DNA of 47,106 nucleotides from positions 1 through 47,106 of the forward strand of contig CAYRRM010000024.1 in the NCBI GenBank assembly GCA_964426675.1, read 5' to 3'. The notes below the pieces were generated by a model. That model searched no databases. It was not told the origin of the DNA and saw nothing but the letters and a program-made list of their open reading frames with translations. Positions within the stretch are counted from its first letter, which is position 1. Every line of letters begins with the position of its first letter. Below, piece by piece: positions 16,520-25,475 of the stretch. The position numbers and the translations under genes were made by a program. This DNA comes from DYMC01 sp035406705 (GTDB lineage: Bacteria; Verrucomicrobiota; Lentisphaeria; Victivallales; GWF2-50-93).

Positions 16520-18523
16520 TTAATATTGTTTAGCTTTTCTTGGAATTATTATTGAAAACTGTGTTCCTGTTGGTCCTTTTTGTGGATCACAGTTCGACGA
16601 TACCTCAATTCTTCCTCTGTGCATTTTTATTATTCCATAAGCTACAGCGAGACCAAGTCCAGTGCCTTTTCCAAGCTGTTTAGTGGTAAAGAATGGTTCG
16701 AATATTTTACTTATGTGCTCTTGAGGAATTCCGGTTCCTTCATCTTGTATTATTATCCTGATTTCGTTCTGATTTCCTTTATATAGTATTGTTATTTCTC
16801 CTCCATTTGGCATTGCCTCGATTGCGTTCATAATGAGATTTGTTAGTACCTGTACCATCTGATCAGGGTCTATTTCTGCCAGTGGATTGTCACATAGGTT
16901 TTTGAATTCTATTTTAATTTTTTCCGGCTTAATAATAGGTCTTATGCATTTTTCAGTAATGAATTCTGGAATATTTACCCGCTGAAAAAGTACTTTATTT
17001 TTTCTTGCGAAATTGAGTAAGCCACTGACGATTTTTTTGCATTGCTCTGCTTGTTCAACTATCAGTTTCATGTCCTGGTAATTTTCAGAATCTTTTGGCA
17101 AGCTTTCTAAAATAAGGCTTGCATTCAGGAGTATGACTCCCAGTGGATTGTTTATTTCATGCGCTATTCCGGCTGAGAGTTGTCCCATACTAGCAAGTTT
17201 TTCTGCATTGATAAGAGCCTGTCTTGTTTTTTCCAATTGGTTATTGGAAAGACTTAAATCTTCTAATGATTTCTTGAGTTTTTCGATTACATAAGGAAGA
17301 CACATTTCGCTTTCTGCAAGGCCATTAAGTATTGCCTTAGCATGTTCTCTACAACTTGGATAACCACACGCGCCGCAATCGAGTTCGTCTTCAGGCTTTG
17401 TTTTTCCCATTTTAGTGAGAATTTTAGTTATTTCTTCTGTTGAAGTTTTTTTTGGTCTTACATCATTAGGATGATATAATGGTTGTAGATTTATCTTCTG
17501 GACATTAGTATCTTCCTCGAGATTTTTTTTGCCGATATTTTCCGAAACATAATTGCTTATTAATTTTCTTTTTTTGTATATAGAAACATTATTACTTGTA
17601 CCAGGGCCGCTTATACAGCCTTTGCAACATAATAACTCGAGGAGTCCTGTCTGAAGTTCCCCATTAGCGAAATCTTCGATAGCTGGGACAAAATTATTTT
17701 TTCCATCAGCAGCTGTTATATTTTGTTCAATGAGATCTTCATTGATATTTGCTGATTGGAGCAGTCCTCTACTTATAGGAAAAAGCATCCCAAGCCCAGG
17801 GTGAGGAGGGTCAAAATCATCTTCAGTATTGGCAAAATCAGAAGGATTTATATTTAATTTTATAAACATTTTTCTTAATTCTTCAAATGTAATTACAGAA
17901 TCTATTTCGTCCGGATATTTGATGGCCTCATTTTTCTTCGCGATACAAGGACCTATAAATACGATTTTTGAATCCTTTCCAAATTTTCCTTTTGCGATTC
18001 TCGCAGCCGCTATCATAGGTGAACATATTGGAGCAAGAAATTTTATCAATTCCGGCCTATATTTTTCAATATATGTTACGATGACAGGACAAGTGCTGGC
18101 AATCATTGGGTTGTTTTTATTATTTATAAGGCGTTTATATTCTTTTGCAACTAAATCCGCGCCTGCTGCAACCTGGCAAACCTTTGTGAAACCGGATTTC
18201 CTTAGCATTGCAACTAATTGGTTCTTTTTTATATCAGCAAATTCAGCTGGAAAACTCGGTGCGATAATCGCAATTTTTTCTTTCGCATCTGAATTAAGAA
18301 TTTCTTCTGTATCCTGGATAGAGTCATAATATCGTTTGGCTTTTTGTTTACATACTTTGACACAGTTGCCACAAGTTATACAACGTTCTGGAATAACTTG
18401 AGCTTGTCCGCCCACAATTTTTATTGCCTTGGCGGGGCAATCCCTCACACAGGTGTAACAGACTTTACAGAGGTCTCCTACTGTATTGATTATTCCATTT
18501 GTTTTTGTATCTGATAGAGACAT
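16520..18523 (-). CDS. Histidine kinase with [FeFe]-hydrogenase-like iron-sulfur sensor domain
   Basis: 667 residues, soluble. Residues 19-58 hold two [4Fe-4S] motifs (CKVCYTCVRDC and CITCGNCVKVC). About 75-320 is a hydrogenase H-domain in which the cluster-ligand cysteines are kept (STCP, GPCIAKKNE, CCKGC). The Cys used for proton transfer in catalytic enzymes is Thr, and the third motif ends SGPG instead of GGGQP. About 378-408 is a further Cys cluster (CGACGYPSC...C) as in RnfB-like Fe-S domains. A HisKA domain (SAGIAHEINNPLGV) and a HATPase (GTGIPQEH, GKGTGLGLAVAYG) complete the kinase. It starts two bases after hydA. The design fits a sensor of H2, CO or redox state that signals to the two receivers encoded next. 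It may not carry out H2 catalysis. Confidence 0.88.
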   Translation of the reverse strand: MSLSDTKTNGIINTVGDLCKVCYTCVRDCPAKAIKIVGGQAQVIPERCITCGNCVKVCKQKAKRYYDSIQDTEEILNSDAKEKIAIIAPSFPAEFADIKKNQLVAMLRKSGFTKVCQVAAGADLVAKEYKRLINNKNNPMIASTCPVIVTYIEKYRPELIKFLAPICSPMIAAARIAKGKFGKDSKIVFIGPCIAKKNEAIKYPDEIDSVITFEELRKMFIKLNINPSDFANTEDDFDPPHPGLGMLFPISRGLLQSANINEDLIEQNITAADGKNNFVPAIEDFANGELQTGLLELLCCKGCISGPGTSNNVSIYKKRKLISNYVSENIGKKNLEEDTNVQKINLQPLYHPNDVRPKKTSTEEITKILTKMGKTKPEDELDCGACGYPSCREHAKAILNGLAESEMCLPYVIEKLKKSLEDLSLSNNQLEKTRQALINAEKLASMGQLSAGIAHEINNPLGVILLNASLILESLPKDSENYQDMKLIVEQAEQCKKIVSGLLNFARKNKVLFQRVNIPEFITEKCIRPIIKPEKIKIEFKNLCDNPLAEIDPDQMVQVLTNLIMNAIEAMPNGGEITILYKGNQNEIRIIIQDEGTGIPQEHISKIFEPFFTTKQLGKGTGLGLAVAYGIIKMHRGRIEVSSNCDPQKGPTGTQFSIIIPRKAKQY

Positions 18524-18525
18524 AT

Positions 18526-20250
18526 TTAGATATTCACTTTTCTTTTTTTGTAATGTGTATGTAATAATTCATGACTTTTTTCACTTAATGGTTTTTCAAG
18601 GAATTTTCCATATATTTCAATGATATCTGGATTTCTGTGCGAAAATCGCAATTCTGAATTATTATCTATGGAATAAAGGGCGGCAAGCCTTGCTTTTAAT
18701 TTTGACTGATCTGAGTCTATTGGTTGTCCTCCGCCTCCAACACATCCACCCGGACATGTCATTACCTCTATAAAGTGAATATCGTTTCTACCATTTTTTA
18801 TCTGGTTTAGGATTTTCGGGGCATTACCAATACCATTCACTACGGCAAAACCTAACTCTATGCCTTCAATTTTTATTTTACCTTCTTTTATCCCTTCAAG
18901 GCCTCTTGCAAATTCAATTTTTGGCGAAGTCAAATCTTTTCCTGTGATTAAATAATGTGCTGTTCTAATTGCTGCTTCCATTACGCCACCTGATGCTCCA
19001 AATATTTTCCCCGCTGAACTTCTTCTTCCGAAAGGATTGTCTGCATCTGACGGTTCAAGTGCGTTCATATTTATGCCACAGAGTTTTAGCAATCTTGCCA
19101 ATTCTCTGGTAGTTAATACTGCGTCTATGTCAAAGATATTTCTCTTTGTAGCCATTTCTGGGCGTGACGCTTCAAATTTTTTTGCCGTACATGGCATTAA
19201 TGAGACACTATAAATTTTCTCTGGTTTGACATTTATTACATTAGCGAAATATGATTTTATAAGCGCACCAAGCATTTGTTGTGGGCTTTTACATGTTGAA
19301 AGATTCGGCAAGAACTCAGGATAAAACTGTTCGATATATTTTATCCATCCTGGAGAACAACTTGTCATCATAGGTAAAACTCCTCCATTTTTTATTCTAT
19401 GGACGAGTTCTGAAGCTTCTTCCATTATTGTAAGATCAGCGCTAAAAGATGTTTCAAAGACATATTTGAATCCTATTTCGCGCAAAGCAGCGGTTAATAT
19501 ACCATTCACATCTGTTCCAGGTTTTAATCCAAACTCCTCTGCTATAGAAACTGATACTGCTGGCGCGTGTTGAGCTACAACTATAAGCTCTGGATTCTGG
19601 AGTGCATCATGAACTTCCTGTAAATAGCTTTTTTCTCTAAGTGCTCCAGTAGGGCAAACAGTTATGCATTGTCCGCAGTTTATACAACTTGATACATTCA
19701 AACTTTCTTCGAAAGCTGGGCATATTTGCATTTTACTCCCCCTTCTCACAAAATCAATTGAAGAAATCCCTTGTATTTCTTCACACATTCTGACGCATTT
19801 CCCACAGAGTATACATTTAGCGGGGTCTCTGATTATTGAAGGGCTGGTGATATCGAGTCCTGCTTTTGTTGCCGTTACTGGATATCGTCTCTCTCTTACG
19901 CCATATTCTTCTGCTAATTTTTGCAATTCACAATTTCCATTTCTTACGCAATAAAGGCAATCATCTGGATGGCCAGCAAGAAGAAGACCGATGATAGTTT
20001 TTCTTGCGTCTATGACGCGTTTTGAATTTGTTTTTATTTTCATTCCATTTACAACCGGATAAGAACATGCAGGAATAAGTCCTCTTGCTCCTTCACATTC
20101 TACAACGCATATTCTGCATGCTCCGCTTGGCAAAAGTCCTTTCATATAACACAAAGTAGGTATATTTATTCCAACTCTTTCCAGCGCTTGAAGTATAGTA
20201 TCGCCCTCTTTTGCCTCAACGACTCTATTATTTACGCTTATTTCTAACAT
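18526..20250 (-). CDS. hydA: [FeFe] hydrogenase catalytic subunit (NAD-linked, trimeric type)
   Basis: 574 residues. The N-terminal [2Fe-2S] ferredoxin domain has Cys34, 45, 48 and 62 (CYMKGLLPSGACRICVV). HPDDCLYCVRNGNC gives the His-ligated [4Fe-4S] cluster. CILCGKCVRMC and CINCGQCITVC give two more. The H-cluster motifs are TSCSPGW, LMPCTAKKFE and TCPGGCVGGGGQP. The enzyme interconverts protons and H2. With HydB and HydC it forms the trimer that couples H2 to NADH and, in bifurcating members, ferredoxin. The first H-cluster motif reads Cys-Ser rather than Cys-Cys. GGAG precedes the ATG. It lies in the operon between hydB and the hydrogenase-like sensor kinase. Confidence 0.95.
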   Translation of the reverse strand: MLEISVNNRVVEAKEGDTILQALERVGINIPTLCYMKGLLPSGACRICVVECEGARGLIPACSYPVVNGMKIKTNSKRVIDARKTIIGLLLAGHPDDCLYCVRNGNCELQKLAEEYGVRERRYPVTATKAGLDITSPSIIRDPAKCILCGKCVRMCEEIQGISSIDFVRRGSKMQICPAFEESLNVSSCINCGQCITVCPTGALREKSYLQEVHDALQNPELIVVAQHAPAVSVSIAEEFGLKPGTDVNGILTAALREIGFKYVFETSFSADLTIMEEASELVHRIKNGGVLPMMTSCSPGWIKYIEQFYPEFLPNLSTCKSPQQMLGALIKSYFANVINVKPEKIYSVSLMPCTAKKFEASRPEMATKRNIFDIDAVLTTRELARLLKLCGINMNALEPSDADNPFGRRSSAGKIFGASGGVMEAAIRTAHYLITGKDLTSPKIEFARGLEGIKEGKIKIEGIELGFAVVNGIGNAPKILNQIKNGRNDIHFIEVMTCPGGCVGGGGQPIDSDQSKLKARLAALYSIDNNSELRFSHRNPDIIEIYGKFLEKPLSEKSHELLHTHYKKRKVNI

Positions 20251-20276
20251 ATTATTCTCCTTATTGTTATGCTAAT

Positions 20277-22220
20277 TCAGTTTACTTTTACAGCTCCAAA
20301 TTTACATACCTGTATACATAAACCACATTTAACACATTTTTCCTGAACAATATAATGGGGAGCTTTTTTTGTCCCTATTATAGCTTTCTCCGGACATTTC
20401 AATGCACATGCTGTGCAACCGACACACTTATTTTGGTCTATTTCATATTTGATTAACCCTCTACATACTCCTGCTGGGCAACGTCTTTCATAAACATGAG
20501 CATCATATTCATTTCTGAACCACTTTAATGTGCTCAGAACAGGATTTGGTGCTGTTTGCCCCAATCCGCAAAGGCTTGTATCCTGAATTACATTGGCAAG
20601 TTTTGAGAGGGTCATTATTCCTTTAAATCTTTCCAGTGTTGCCTTCCCATCTTTTAAATCATCCGCACTGGTTATCTTTTCTAATATTGCGAGCATTTGT
20701 TTAGTTCCTTCTCTGCAAGGAATGCATTTTCCACAACTTTCTCTTTGGATAAAATCCATGAAAAATTTTGCTACATCTACCATACAATTATCTTCATCCA
20801 TTACGACTAATCCTCCAGAGCCCATCATAGCACCTGCATCTTTTATAGTTTCATAATCTATTTTAAGGTCAAGATGTTTTTCAATTAAACATCCTCCTGA
20901 TGGTCCGCCGATTTGAACTGCCTTGAATTTTTTATTATTTGCGATTCCGCCTCCAATATCGAAAATTATTTCTTTTATAGTTTTGCCCATAGCAACTTCA
21001 ACAAGACCTGTTCTTTTGACTTTTCCCGAGAGGGCAAAAACTTTTGTTCCTTTGCTTGTTGGCGTTCCAACTGAAGCGAACCACTCTGCTCCTCTGTCAA
21101 TTACCAGAGGTACATTTGCTAGAGTTTCGACATTATTGATGACTGTTGGTTTTCCAAATAATCCGCTGGTAGCGGGGAAAGGTGGTCTTGGGCGCGGCAT
21201 CCCTCTTTTTCCTTCGATACTATGGATAAGTGCCGTTTCTTCTCCGCAAACAAAAGCACCAGCTCCCATCTTTATTTTAACTTTTAGGTTAAATCCGCTA
21301 TCCAGTATGTTTTCGCCGAGTAAACCGTATTCTTCAGCTTGGCTTATTGCATCTTTTAATCGTTTTATTGCCAATGGATATTCAGCCCTAATATAGACAT
21401 ACGCTTTATCAGCCCCTATAGCATAAGATGCTATAATGAGTCCTTCAAGGACTTTATGAGGATCTCCTTCGATGACAGCTCTATCCATAAAAGCCCCAGG
21501 ATCTCCTTCGTCAGCATTACAGATCATATATTTTTGATTATTTTCAGTATTCAGAGCAAATTTCCATTTTTTACCTGTTGGAAATCCACCACCACCTCTA
21601 CCACGCAATCCGCTTTTTTCCACTTCATTACATACTTCAAGTGGCGTTTTTGAATGTATTGCTTTTGCAAGTGCTCTATATCCACCACAAGCTATGTACT
21701 CGTCAATATTGCAGGGATCTATGATTCCACAATTCTCAAGCACCCATCGTGTCTGTGGGGCAAAAAAACTATGTTCTTTTAACAGAGGTACTCCGCTCCA
21801 TTTATTGGGAACTTTTTCGTCATATTGACCTAGTAGATTTTTCTTAGTTGGTTCTCCTTTTAATGCAGAATCGAGGATTTCAACTGCAAAATTCGGATCG
21901 ACATTTCCGTAACTTAAACGATTTTTTCCTGGTAACTTAATATCAATAATAGGCTCTTCTGCACAAAGCCCAATACAGCCTACCTCAACAAAATCAACTT
22001 CTATTTTTGTCTCATTTTTGTATTCATTAAATTTTTCTATTATTTTATTTGCGCCTGCACTTATTCCACATGTTGCTGCACCAATAAAAACTACGGGCCT
22101 ATTTATTTCTTCCCTTCTTAGTTTTCTTAATTCTTGTTCAAGTTCAGGATTGATTTTTTTTTCAGAAAGCACAAATTCATGAGATAGAAGAGAAAGGATA
22201 TTTTTATTTTTCTTATTCAT
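20277..22220 (-). CDS. hydB: NAD-linked [FeFe] hydrogenase flavoprotein subunit (NuoF-like)
   Basis: About 647 residues. In order: an N-terminal thioredoxin-like [2Fe-2S] domain (AATCGISAGANK and GCIGLCAEEP), the NuoF core with FMN/NADH sites (GLRGRGGGGFPTGKKW, GAGAFVCGEETALI), an SLBB-type segment, ESCGKCIPCREG for a [4Fe-4S] cluster, and two C-terminal ferredoxin motifs (CVGCTACALKC, CVKCGLCIQVC). This is the NADH-oxidising, flavin-bearing subunit where electrons are split or joined. The frame extends ten codons further upstream, but the ATG at 22220 is preferred: GGAGGG lies just before it and it overlaps the hydC stop by eight bases. hydA follows 26 bases downstream. Confidence 0.94.
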   Translation of the reverse strand: MNKKNKNILSLLSHEFVLSEKKINPELEQELRKLRREEINRPVVFIGAATCGISAGANKIIEKFNEYKNETKIEVDFVEVGCIGLCAEEPIIDIKLPGKNRLSYGNVDPNFAVEILDSALKGEPTKKNLLGQYDEKVPNKWSGVPLLKEHSFFAPQTRWVLENCGIIDPCNIDEYIACGGYRALAKAIHSKTPLEVCNEVEKSGLRGRGGGGFPTGKKWKFALNTENNQKYMICNADEGDPGAFMDRAVIEGDPHKVLEGLIIASYAIGADKAYVYIRAEYPLAIKRLKDAISQAEEYGLLGENILDSGFNLKVKIKMGAGAFVCGEETALIHSIEGKRGMPRPRPPFPATSGLFGKPTVINNVETLANVPLVIDRGAEWFASVGTPTSKGTKVFALSGKVKRTGLVEVAMGKTIKEIIFDIGGGIANNKKFKAVQIGGPSGGCLIEKHLDLKIDYETIKDAGAMMGSGGLVVMDEDNCMVDVAKFFMDFIQRESCGKCIPCREGTKQMLAILEKITSADDLKDGKATLERFKGIMTLSKLANVIQDTSLCGLGQTAPNPVLSTLKWFRNEYDAHVYERRCPAGVCRGLIKYEIDQNKCVGCTACALKCPEKAIIGTKKAPHYIVQEKCVKCGLCIQVCKFGAVKVN

Positions 22221-22710
22221 CTTTCCCTCCTTCATTTTTTGCCCTATCACGATATGATTTTATTATAAGTGGTATATCCTTCGGAGTAAGTTTAGCATGG
22301 AATTCCCCATTGATTGAAATAACAGGAGCAAGCCCACACGCACCTATACAGGCTACAACTTCAAGACTGAATAATCCATCTCTTGTTGTTTGTCCTGAGT
22401 TTATTTTTAATTCCTTTTGCAAGGCATCAAGGATCAAGGCAGAACCTTTTACATGACAAGCGGTTCCACGGCAAACCTGTATATGATATTTGCCGGGCGG
22501 ATTGAATTTGAATTGATTGTAAAATGTTGCAACGCCATAAATCTTACTGGAAGACAAATTTAAAAATTCCCCAATTAATGAGATTGCATCCTTTGGTATG
22601 TAACCAAATTTTTCCTGAATACTTTGTAAAATTGGGATTAAATTCTCTCTTGACTTATCGTGATATTTCTCAATCACCTCGTTAATCTTTTTATTAAATT
22701 CACTTTTCAT
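22213..22710 (-). CDS. hydC: NAD-linked [FeFe] hydrogenase small subunit (NuoE-like)
   Basis: 165 residues, matching the NuoE family. The thioredoxin-like [2Fe-2S] ligands are in VCRGTACHVKG (C-x4-C) and ACIGACGLAP (C-x3-C). The N-terminal helical bundle includes IPILQSIQEKFGYIPKDA, typical for these subunits. It passes electrons between the flavin subunit and its partners. It overlaps rex by four bases upstream and hydB by eight bases downstream, so the three are translationally coupled. Confidence 0.94.
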   Translation of the reverse strand: MKSEFNKKINEVIEKYHDKSRENLIPILQSIQEKFGYIPKDAISLIGEFLNLSSSKIYGVATFYNQFKFNPPGKYHIQVCRGTACHVKGSALILDALQKELKINSGQTTRDGLFSLEVVACIGACGLAPVISINGEFHAKLTPKDIPLIIKSYRDRAKNEGGKDE

Positions 22711-23357
22711 TTTATCTCCTTATTTAGTCCTGCAAAATATGCAACTTTCTCAAGTGATGTTGTTATATCAATGCGTTCATTATGAACGGTTTTTGGAACT
22801 TTTAGCGGCACAGGAGCAAAATTCAGTATTCCGCATATACCGGCATCAACAAGTTTATCTGCAACTTCTTGAGCACTGTCAGCTCCAACAGTGATTATAC
22901 CGATTGATATCTTATTATTCTGGACGATTTCTTTTAAATCGTTTATATGGTATGTTTTGCAACCGGAAATAACTCTCCCAGTCTTCTCCGGATCACTATC
23001 AAATGCAGCAATAATTTTAAGTCTCTTATTTCTAAGATTGAAATAAGAAAGTAAGGCCCTTCCAAGATTACCAATTCCGATTAATGCAATTCTTATCTCT
23101 TCACTATCCTTAAGCGCGAGATTGATTTTTTCTTTTAACTCCGAAACTTTATAACCTTTCTTGGGAACTCCAATGCAGTTTACTTCCATTAAATCTCTAC
23201 GAACTTGCGCCGAAGTATTACTGGCAAGCTCTGCAAGCTGATGAGAGTAAATAAAATGCAAGCCTTTATCCTCAAGTTCGCTGAGTATTCTGCGATACAT
23301 ACTCAAACGTTCCATTGTGCGAGGTGGTATCTTGTTCTTTTGCACATATTTATGCAT
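22707..23357 (-). CDS. rex: Redox-sensing transcriptional repressor Rex
   Basis: About 216 residues. The N-terminal winged helix includes IPPRTMERLSMYRRIL and ELASNTSAQVRRDLMEV. The C-terminal Rossmann domain starts IALIGIGNLGRALLSYF and binds NADH. Rex represses fermentation and hydrogenase genes when NAD+ is high and releases DNA when NADH rises. The frame can be read from a GTG at 23387, but that start has no ribosome binding site and abuts the operator. The ATG at 23357 follows GGAG with good spacing and gives the usual N-terminus, so it is preferred. As first gene of the hydrogenase operon, with a Rex-type site at the promoter, it probably autoregulates the whole unit. Confidence 0.93.
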   Translation of the reverse strand: MHKYVQKNKIPPRTMERLSMYRRILSELEDKGLHFIYSHQLAELASNTSAQVRRDLMEVNCIGVPKKGYKVSELKEKINLALKDSEEIRIALIGIGNLGRALLSYFNLRNKRLKIIAAFDSDPEKTGRVISGCKTYHINDLKEIVQNNKISIGIITVGADSAQEVADKLVDAGICGILNFAPVPLKVPKTVHNERIDITTSLEKVAYFAGLNKEIK

Positions 23358-23387
23358 AGACAACTCCATTTTTGTTATCTTTTTCAC

Positions 23388-23405
23388 ACGTGAATTTTTT
23401 CACAA
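23388..23405 (-). promoter_or_regulatory. Rex operator
   Basis: On the minus strand the sequence reads TTGTGAAAAAATTCACGT, matching the Rex consensus TTGTGAA-N4-TTCACAA at all but the last two bases. It lies at the predicted transcription start of the rex-hyd operon, where bound repressor would block initiation. Confidence 0.78.
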
Positions 23406-23411
23406 AAGTGT

Positions 23412-23439
23412 AAAATATAGCACTTTATTTAAAAAGCAA
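23412..23439 (-). promoter_or_regulatory. Putative promoter of the rex-hyd operon
   Basis: Reading the minus strand, TTGCTT (23434-23439) is followed after 16 bases by TATTTT (23412-23417). The start would fall near 23405, at the edge of the Rex operator. The elements are imperfect, so this is a placement guided by the operator and the first gene. Confidence 0.45.
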
Positions 23440-23468
23440 ATAAAAAAATAAAAAAAATGCTGATGTGT

Positions 23469-24725
23469 TTATTTTTTTTGATAAAGCATATTTCGGAATT
23501 CGCGTGGAGAGATAGATATATGCTTGTAAAAAACTTTAGAAAAGTAGCTCTGATCTGAAAAACCGCATCTATCTGCAATTTCTCCGATACTGAGGTCCGT
23601 ATATACAAGTAATCTTTTTGCTTCTTTTATCCGTGTTGCATTAATATATTCTGAAAATGTCATACCTGTTTCATTTCTTATTCTATGCATTATGGTTGAA
23701 GTACTAGAACCTGCGAAATCCGCAGCATCTTCTACTCTGATATTTTTATGAAAGTTATTTTCTATGAAAGAGATAACTTTAGCCAAAATTTCGTTCTTTG
23801 TAGTTTGATTTTGTTTGCTTAATAATATTTTTTTTAATTTAATTATTAATTTTTCGAAATTGTCTTCTCTATTTATAGTTTCAATTTCAATTGGTATATT
23901 CTTGATTAAGATATTTTGTTCATTCAGGTCAATATTATTCATTTTATACATCTTTATTATAGACAGAGCTGTGATCGCAGCAGATTTAGATTTCTCAAGA
24001 TTATTTTCTGAAAATGATTTCAATGCCGCTACAAATTCATCAAATTTTTCTTCAAAATCTCCCTGATTTAGTTCTAGCTTTTTTGCGAGTTCAATTGATA
24101 AAAAACAGATAAGTTTTTCTTTATCTATTGATATATTTTTGAATTCCTCTGTTCTCTCGTATATCCGATTTTGTTGTCTCCAAATTTCAGAATTAAGCAA
24201 TAGTGTTTCTGGTTTGACGAGGCCTGATGAGCAAAGAGCCTCTTTCATAAACTCGCCAAAAGAAATGAATTCTATTTGCTGGAGTTCTTTTACTCCCTGA
24301 AAAGTACTCACAAGCAAGGATAGATTTCCTGTATTATCAATTTTATTCAGTAATGAAATTATATTGGGAATATTTTTTTGAATCTGCCCAACAGGAAAAA
24401 GTCCTCCTATCTCTATTGCACCTGTAATTTTACTTTGGTCATTTTCAATACAAACCGGAATAATAATTCCATATATTCCCAACCAACATCTGAAGATATA
24501 TGCTTCCCCTCTTATCCATGATTGATATGAAAAATCTCTTGCGTTTTGAAGACAGTTTTGATAAGTTTTGTTTGAATCCAGGCATGCGGAACACAACTTA
24601 CAAAAGGCTTTACCTATGTATGGTCTCGCTTTATATTTAAAATCATAGTAGACAGCTCCGTATCTTGTATAATTTTCGATATCTGAGAGAACTGAATCTA
24701 TCTTTTTTAATAGTATTTCGTCCAT
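23469..24725 (-). CDS. AraC-family regulator with PocR-type Cys-rich sensor domain
   Basis: 418 residues. The N-terminal third carries a PocR-like ligand domain with conserved cysteines (AFCKLCSACLDSN, NCLQNARDF, YIFRCWLGIYGIIIPVCIEN). A helical middle section follows. Two helix-turn-helix motifs occupy the last 100 residues (VEDAADFAGSSTSTIMHRI and IGEIADRCGFSDQSYFSKVF), ending in the AraC signature. PocR domains were named from the regulator of cobalamin-dependent propanediol use and are common beside corrinoid-dependent pathways. The divergent neighbour here is a corrinoid protein, which supports control of methyl-transfer genes. No ribosome binding site is obvious before the ATG. Confidence 0.85.
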   Translation of the reverse strand: MDEILLKKIDSVLSDIENYTRYGAVYYDFKYKARPYIGKAFCKLCSACLDSNKTYQNCLQNARDFSYQSWIRGEAYIFRCWLGIYGIIIPVCIENDQSKITGAIEIGGLFPVGQIQKNIPNIISLLNKIDNTGNLSLLVSTFQGVKELQQIEFISFGEFMKEALCSSGLVKPETLLLNSEIWRQQNRIYERTEEFKNISIDKEKLICFLSIELAKKLELNQGDFEEKFDEFVAALKSFSENNLEKSKSAAITALSIIKMYKMNNIDLNEQNILIKNIPIEIETINREDNFEKLIIKLKKILLSKQNQTTKNEILAKVISFIENNFHKNIRVEDAADFAGSSTSTIMHRIRNETGMTFSEYINATRIKEAKRLLVYTDLSIGEIADRCGFSDQSYFSKVFYKHISISPREFRNMLYQKK

Positions 24726-24839
24726 AATTTAGATGTTTTTTGCAGAAATTTACGAAAAAATAGCATATGAATACAAGAAATCCAGAAAAATTTTAGATAA
24801 ATTATGCATAATTAAAACTTAAAATAAGGAGAATGTGTA

Positions 24840-25475
24840 ATGAGTGCTGAACTACTTAATCAAATTAAAGAAGCTCTGATGAAGGGAAAGGCAAATGACG
24901 TCAAGGCTCTCACAGAAAAAGCTATTTCTGAGAATATTCCAGTTGGTGATATCCTTGAGAAAGCGCTTATAAGTGGAATGTCTGTGATTGGTGAAAAATT
25001 CAAAAACAATCAGGTCTATGTCCCTGAAGTCCTGATTGCCGCTCGAGCAATGAATACTGCAATGGCTGTATTGAAACCACTTCTTAAGGCCTCTGATGTA
25101 AAGGCAAGAGGAATAATCTGCATAGGTACAGTGAAAGGGGATTTACACGATATAGGTAAAAATCTCGTCAGGATGATGCTTGAAGGTGCTGGATATGAGG
25201 TAATAGATCTTGGAGTAAACGTTGATGCTCAGAAATTTGTTCAATGTGTAAAGGAAAAAAACACACAGATCGTGGCAATGAGTGCTCTTCTTACAACCAC
25301 TATGGGAGCAATGAAATCTACAATAGAAGAACTAAAAGCAGCAGGTTTAAAGGTAAAAACCATCGTTGGAGGAGCGCCTCTTACTGCAAGCTTTGCAAAG
25401 GAAATTGGCGCTGATGGATATGCACCGGATGCAGCATCTGCCGTTGACGTTGTAAATAAGCTCATTGCTGCTTAA
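24840..25475 (+). CDS. Corrinoid protein for a methyltransferase system (MtaC/MtbC-like)
   Basis: 211 residues. The first 85 form the helical cap domain (B12-binding_2 type). The cobalamin-binding motif is DLHDIG (Asp101, His103, Gly106), followed by LGVNVDAQKF, SALLTTTMGAM and VGGAPLTASFAKEIGADGYAPD, which is the standard Rossmann-like B12 fold. Such proteins carry methyl groups on cobalt between a substrate-specific methyltransferase and a second one acting on a thiol or tetrahydrofolate. No methyltransferase or reactivating ATPase lies nearby, so it is orphaned in this window. AAGGAG precedes the ATG. The divergent PocR/AraC gene probably regulates it. Confidence 0.92.
   Translation: MSAELLNQIKEALMKGKANDVKALTEKAISENIPVGDILEKALISGMSVIGEKFKNNQVYVPEVLIAARAMNTAMAVLKPLLKASDVKARGIICIGTVKGDLHDIGKNLVRMMLEGAGYEVIDLGVNVDAQKFVQCVKEKNTQIVAMSALLTTTMGAMKSTIEELKAAGLKVKTIVGGAPLTASFAKEIGADGYAPDAASAVDVVNKLIAA

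Noticed and set aside
18526..20250. The first H-cluster motif of HydA reads TSCSPGW, with Ser where clostridial CpI has its cluster-ligand Cys
   Set aside because: I recall this Cys-Ser form as common among multimeric NAD(P)-linked [FeFe] hydrogenases, and all other motifs are intact, so I do not claim an inactive enzyme. An alignment with characterised HydA/HndD proteins would settle it.
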